In this document: positions 61,244 to 64,000 of the stretch, one piece after another | Layout of the letters: each line of letters starts with the position of its first letter | Numbering within the stretch: position 1 is the first letter of the stretch | Source: Zobellia uliginosa | Lineage (GTDB): Bacteria; Bacteroidota; Bacteroidia; Flavobacteriales; Flavobacteriaceae | DNA length: 64,000 nt | Assembly: GCF_900156625.1 (NCBI RefSeq) | Contig: NZ_FTOB01000003.1 | Location: 850,780 to 914,779, forward strand | Direction: 5' to 3' | The notes under the pieces: model-generated | Told to the model about the DNA's origin: nothing | Database searches by the model: none | Seen by the model: the letters and a program-made list of their open reading frames with translations, nothing else | Position numbers and translations under genes: made by a program

Positions 61244-61741
61244 CTAATTTGATCCATCTATAATCGAGTTTGCTCCAGCCGTGGCAATAGTACGGTCTTC
61301 GTCTATGGTACCACCACTTACACCTATGGCCCCGATGATTTGGCCTTCTTGGTTCTTGATGGGTATGCCTCCTGGAAAAGTAATTAAACCACCGTTGGAG
61401 TGTTCTATATTATAAATGATGCCGCCTGGTTGTGTCAACTCCCCTAGCTTTCCGGTATCAATGTTAAAATATCGGGCCGTTTTGGCCTTTTTTATGGCTA
61501 CATCAATACTTCCAAGAAAGGACTCATCCATTCGTATAAAGGCTTTTAGGTTGGCTCCGGCATCGACTACGGCGATATTGACGGAGACCTTTGATTCCTC
61601 GGCTTTTTCCTTTGCCGCCAAAAGTGCCGTATAGGCTTGATCATGTGTAATATCTTGGGCTATCTGCGCCTGTCCTTTAGCTGTTAACAATAGTAATGCA
61701 AGCGTAGCGATACCAATTTTGAAGTGTTTCGGTAAGTCCAT
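61244..61741 (-). CDS. HbpS/GlcG-like exported heme-binding-family protein
   Basis: A 165-residue protein with signal peptide at about 1-25 (LLTAKGQAQ) and a complete PF03928 domain: AYTALLAAKEKAEESKVSVNIAVVDAGANLKAF, RMDESFLGS, ITFPGGIPIKN and IGAIGVSGGTIDEDRTIA. Members bind heme or small ligands; HbpS acts as an extracellular redox sensor and many others are uncharacterised. The ATG at 61741 is preferred to one 27 bp upstream since it leads directly into the signal peptide. Confidence 0.88.
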   Translation of the reverse strand: MDLPKHFKIGIATLALLLLTAKGQAQIAQDITHDQAYTALLAAKEKAEESKVSVNIAVVDAGANLKAFIRMDESFLGSIDVAIKKAKTARYFNIDTGKLGELTQPGGIIYNIEHSNGGLITFPGGIPIKNQEGQIIGAIGVSGGTIDEDRTIATAGANSIIDGSN

Positions 61742-61822
61742 AATCTTATTTATAGTTGTATGTTGCAAAAATTATGAACTATTCTAAAAAAACAGTTGAA
61801 CAAGTTCAACTCTAGTAAAATT

Positions 61823-62404
61823 TTATAAGTCTTTAGACGATTTTTTAATTTTACTTAAAAACTCATGGGTAATGCCTAAGTAGCTTGCAATTTGTTTGTC
61901 GGTCAGTTTTGATACGATATTGGGATAGGTCGTTACAAAATCGTGGTATCGCTCCTTTGCCGTTTGGCAATGGTTGTTAATCAAACGGCGTTGCCATGCT
62001 ACGATGGCTTTCTGCGACATAATACGGAAGAGTTTCTCGGTTGCGGGAATGGCATCGTAAAGGGTTAATTTATCTTTCCTGTTGATAAGAAGCACTTTAC
62101 TGTCCTCTAATGCCTGTATGTTCAAATTGGAAGGTTTCTGGTTCATAAAGCTATCTATATCCATAAGCCACCAATCCTTAATCGCGAAATACAAGGTGTT
62201 TTCCTTTCCTTTTTTATCTAGGATGAATACCCTGAAACACCCTTCCAAAACAAAACCTTCAAACTTACAAACGCTGCCCTGAGTCAATAAAAACTCCTTT
62301 TTTCGAATGACTTTTGGTTCAAAATAACTACATAGCTCGTCCAGCTCCGGTTTAGAAAGTTGCAGGCTTTTTTCGATATTCTGGATCAATAGGTCGTTCA
62401 TCAT
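61823..62404 (-). CDS. Crp/Fnr-family transcriptional regulator
   Basis: A 193-residue regulator: cyclic-nucleotide-binding fold at about 20-115 (KEFLLTQGSVCKFEGFVLEGCFRVFILD) and a short helix-turn-helix at about 165-190 (LTDKQIASYLGITHEFLSKIKK). It lacks the residues expected for cAMP binding and has no Fnr cysteine cluster, like most Bacteroidota members. It lies 81 bp upstream of the HbpS-propeller operon and 38 bp downstream of the PD40 lipoprotein gene, so it may control its neighbours. Confidence 0.88.
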   Translation of the reverse strand: MMNDLLIQNIEKSLQLSKPELDELCSYFEPKVIRKKEFLLTQGSVCKFEGFVLEGCFRVFILDKKGKENTLYFAIKDWWLMDIDSFMNQKPSNLNIQALEDSKVLLINRKDKLTLYDAIPATEKLFRIMSQKAIVAWQRRLINNHCQTAKERYHDFVTTYPNIVSKLTDKQIASYLGITHEFLSKIKKSSKDL

Positions 62405-62442
62405 GCTTTGTGCTTTACGTTCGTATGTTTCCTGTACAGCGC

Positions 62443-63624
62443 TTATTTTGTAACTGATATGCTTATGCTGTCCTCAGTTCGATTCATAAATTCGTCCACA
62501 GCCGTAAATGTCAATTTAAAATCGCCTTCAACAGCGGGCACACCCGATAGGGTCATATTTTTGCTATCGAATGTCAACCAATCGAATTGGTCTTGATTAC
62601 AGCCCAACACCAATTGGTCGCTATCAACATCTTTAAAATAATCCGATGGAAGGGTCAAGCTGAATTTCTCCCCAAGCGGCACCGTGATATCCTCCAGTGG
62701 GCGGAAAACAAAGGGTTTAAAGACCTTCGACGTATTGGCCCAATAAATATCGGATTCGGTCAGGCCCTTTTCCCCGATCTGCAAACGCGTAAAAAATAAA
62801 AGTTTGTTGTCAATGCTAACAAAAGGCCTACGGTCCCAATCTTTGGAATTTATTGGGGCATCAAGGACTACTGCCGGCGTCCATTGCTTACGGTAGTCGC
62901 GGTAACTGATGTGTAGGTCCACAAAAGAATCGTCATCGGTGTATCTGCAAAACAGGATATAATCTTCCTTGGGAGAGATAAATACACTTTCTTCATCGTT
63001 TGACGAATTGAGTTCAGAAATAGCATTCGCACTTTGATAGCTATTGCCCTCCTTCGTGGAATAGAACAAATCTGCCGTGTAGCAGTTTTCCTTGCCCTGG
63101 CAATTTCTATTCGACGAAAAATAGAGGCTTCCGCCATAGGTCATACTAGCATTGGCTTCCCTACTTGTGGAGTTAATGGGAAGCTGCATTTTTTTAGGAA
63201 TTCCCCAATTGCCGTTCTCCTGTTTTATCCTCCAAATATCCGTCATATATAGATTGTTCGTGTCCGCTATACTTTGGGCGTAAAGCAGGGATTCCCCATC
63301 GGGCGTAAAATAAGGTAGGAATACACTTTTACTTTCCAAGGGTTGAAAAATCTCGGGGGGAGTCCACTTACCACTTATCTTTTCCGAGTAGAATACGCTT
63401 CCGCCAAAATCGCTTGGGTTTAGGGTCCCAAAGGCCAATTGTCGCGTATCGGGCGTAAATGAAATACCGTGCTCGAATCTACCCTTGATAGAAACGATAC
63501 CCGGTGCAAAGATAACAGGGGTAGCATCGGGAAGGCTTTGGTTCAAGTAATCGACAGTTCCCTCTTGTGATGTACAGCCCATAAAGCCAAGAATAAAAAT
63601 AAAGGACAGAAGTATTTTGGTCAT
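62443..63624 (-). CDS. PD40 beta-propeller lipoprotein with cadherin-like C-terminal domain
   Basis: A 393-residue lipoprotein with signal ending at Cys17 (ILGFMGCTSQ). Residues about 40-300 hold PD40/WD40-like blades with the TolB pattern HGISFTPDTRQLAFGTLN, YFTPDGESLLYAQ and EESVFISPKEDYILFC. Residues about 300-393 form an Ig/cadherin-like domain (PLEDITVPLGEKFSLTLPSDYFKDVDSDQL ending with DSISISVTK). It may bind a ligand or peptidoglycan-related partner; no catalytic motif is seen. Confidence 0.85.
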   Translation of the reverse strand: MTKILLSFIFILGFMGCTSQEGTVDYLNQSLPDATPVIFAPGIVSIKGRFEHGISFTPDTRQLAFGTLNPSDFGGSVFYSEKISGKWTPPEIFQPLESKSVFLPYFTPDGESLLYAQSIADTNNLYMTDIWRIKQENGNWGIPKKMQLPINSTSREANASMTYGGSLYFSSNRNCQGKENCYTADLFYSTKEGNSYQSANAISELNSSNDEESVFISPKEDYILFCRYTDDDSFVDLHISYRDYRKQWTPAVVLDAPINSKDWDRRPFVSIDNKLLFFTRLQIGEKGLTESDIYWANTSKVFKPFVFRPLEDITVPLGEKFSLTLPSDYFKDVDSDQLVLGCNQDQFDWLTFDSKNMTLSGVPAVEGDFKLTFTAVDEFMNRTEDSISISVTK

Positions 63625-64000
63625 TAGCTCTTCGTTTTTGCCGTAACGGATATATTAGATATGTGCGGCCTTTCTATTAGGATTGTATGCATTCGCCATC
63701 AAGGTTGGATAATCGGAAGTGCATTTTTGCCTTTCATAGACCATCCAAGGCCTAAAAATAAACTATCCTTAAGAATAGGACGTAAAAAAGATTTGGAAAA
63801 GCTTTCTATTGCTTTTGTGGAAACCTACGAAAACCCTGTTGTTCCATTAGCTGTTTATTGTGTCTGGATATGCGGTGAAGCATTACTGATTATTGGCTAG
63901 AAAATAATGGCTCAACACAAAAAGTTGTGGAGAGGTTAAAATTGGCCGATCTTTGAATCCAAAAAGTTAAATGCTTTCAGATTCACTATCATCTATAGCC
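63625..64000. other. terminal region without a clear gene
   Basis: 376 bp upstream of the PD40 lipoprotein gene. A plus-strand frame at 63661-63900 (79 codons) has low-complexity composition unlike a typical protein and no ribosome-binding context, so I do not call it. On the minus strand, 63967-64000 could be the last ten codons (AIDDSESESI then TAA) of a gene that begins outside the window. Confidence 0.4.

Noticed and set aside
63661..63900. Plus-strand frame of 79 codons near the right edge
   Set aside because: Composition and hydrophobicity do not look like a folded protein, and I see no promoter or ribosome-binding site; possibly a gene remnant, but I cannot support it.
63967..64000. 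Possible C-terminal end (AIDDSESESI) of a minus-strand gene at the right edge
   Set aside because: Only ten codons are visible, which is too little to call a gene.

Overview
The window is chromosomal DNA from a marine member of the Bacteroidota, most likely a Flavobacteriaceae species close to Zobellia. The basis is the AT-rich gene style, several promoters of the Bacteroidota type (TTTG, then 19-20 bases, then TAnnTTTG), many TonB-dependent receptors with carboxypeptidase-like N-terminal domains, SerC/LuxC-like/ferredoxin synteny, lipoproteins with Cys followed by Asp/Ser-rich linkers, and a PL6-PL7-PL6 alginate lyase cluster that resembles the alyA4-alyA5-alyA6 cluster known from Zobellia galactanivorans. 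The species cannot be proven from this window. I see no rRNA, tRNA, CRISPR array, IS element or prophage.

Layout. 1-7.4 kb: a truncated alpha/beta hydrolase, truA-corA, two small membrane proteins, a lipoprotein with two RskA-like domains, and a divergent OmpR/PhoB response regulator plus histidine kinase. 7.4-15.1 kb: the alginate region, with one PL6 lyase on its own promoter, a PL6-PL7 operon on a matching promoter, and a divergent Kelch-type lipoprotein. 15.1-24.8 kb: a MoxR-like ATPase/VWA pair, a Tat-exported GH109-like oxidoreductase fold protein, DUF1853, Sua5/YrdC, UvrD and YchF. 25.1-30 kb: ECF sigma, FecR-like anti-sigma and an STN-containing TonB receptor. 30.1-35.7 kb: ferredoxin divergent from LuxC-like acyl-CoA reductase, serC, a phosphoglycerate dehydrogenase-like gene, DUF937 and two small envelope proteins.

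35.7-50.3 kb: a small His/Cys-rich exported protein with a TonB receptor (probable metal uptake), a sterol-desaturase-family hydroxylase, a sulfite dehydrogenase/cytochrome c pair, folE, an ABC ATPase, TIGR02757, an AraC regulator, DUF983, a TlpA-like protein, and a siderophore-type TonB receptor with a PepSY protein. 50.5-58.9 kb: a secreted sugar isomerase-like protein, YchJ, DUF2314 and a heavy-metal RND efflux operon whose pump is fused to its TolC-like outer membrane factor. 59.1-64 kb: GNAT, a beta-propeller/Dabb fusion, an HbpS/GlcG-like protein, a Crp-family regulator and a PD40 lipoprotein, all on the minus strand.

The strongest regulatory observations are (i) two alginate-lyase promoters that share an identical layout, TTTG-N19-TAnnTTTG with a tandem TGGTwwACCA operator (10+3+10 bp) overlapping the -7 box at the same offset, and (ii) a 24-bp near-identical inverted repeat that brackets the promoter of the siderophore receptor. 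The strongest protein-level observations are the small conserved-looking exported proteins next to metal transport genes, the RND-TolC fusion with an internal signal-peptide-like segment, the propeller-Dabb fusion, and the lipoprotein built from two RskA-like domains without an anti-sigma domain.
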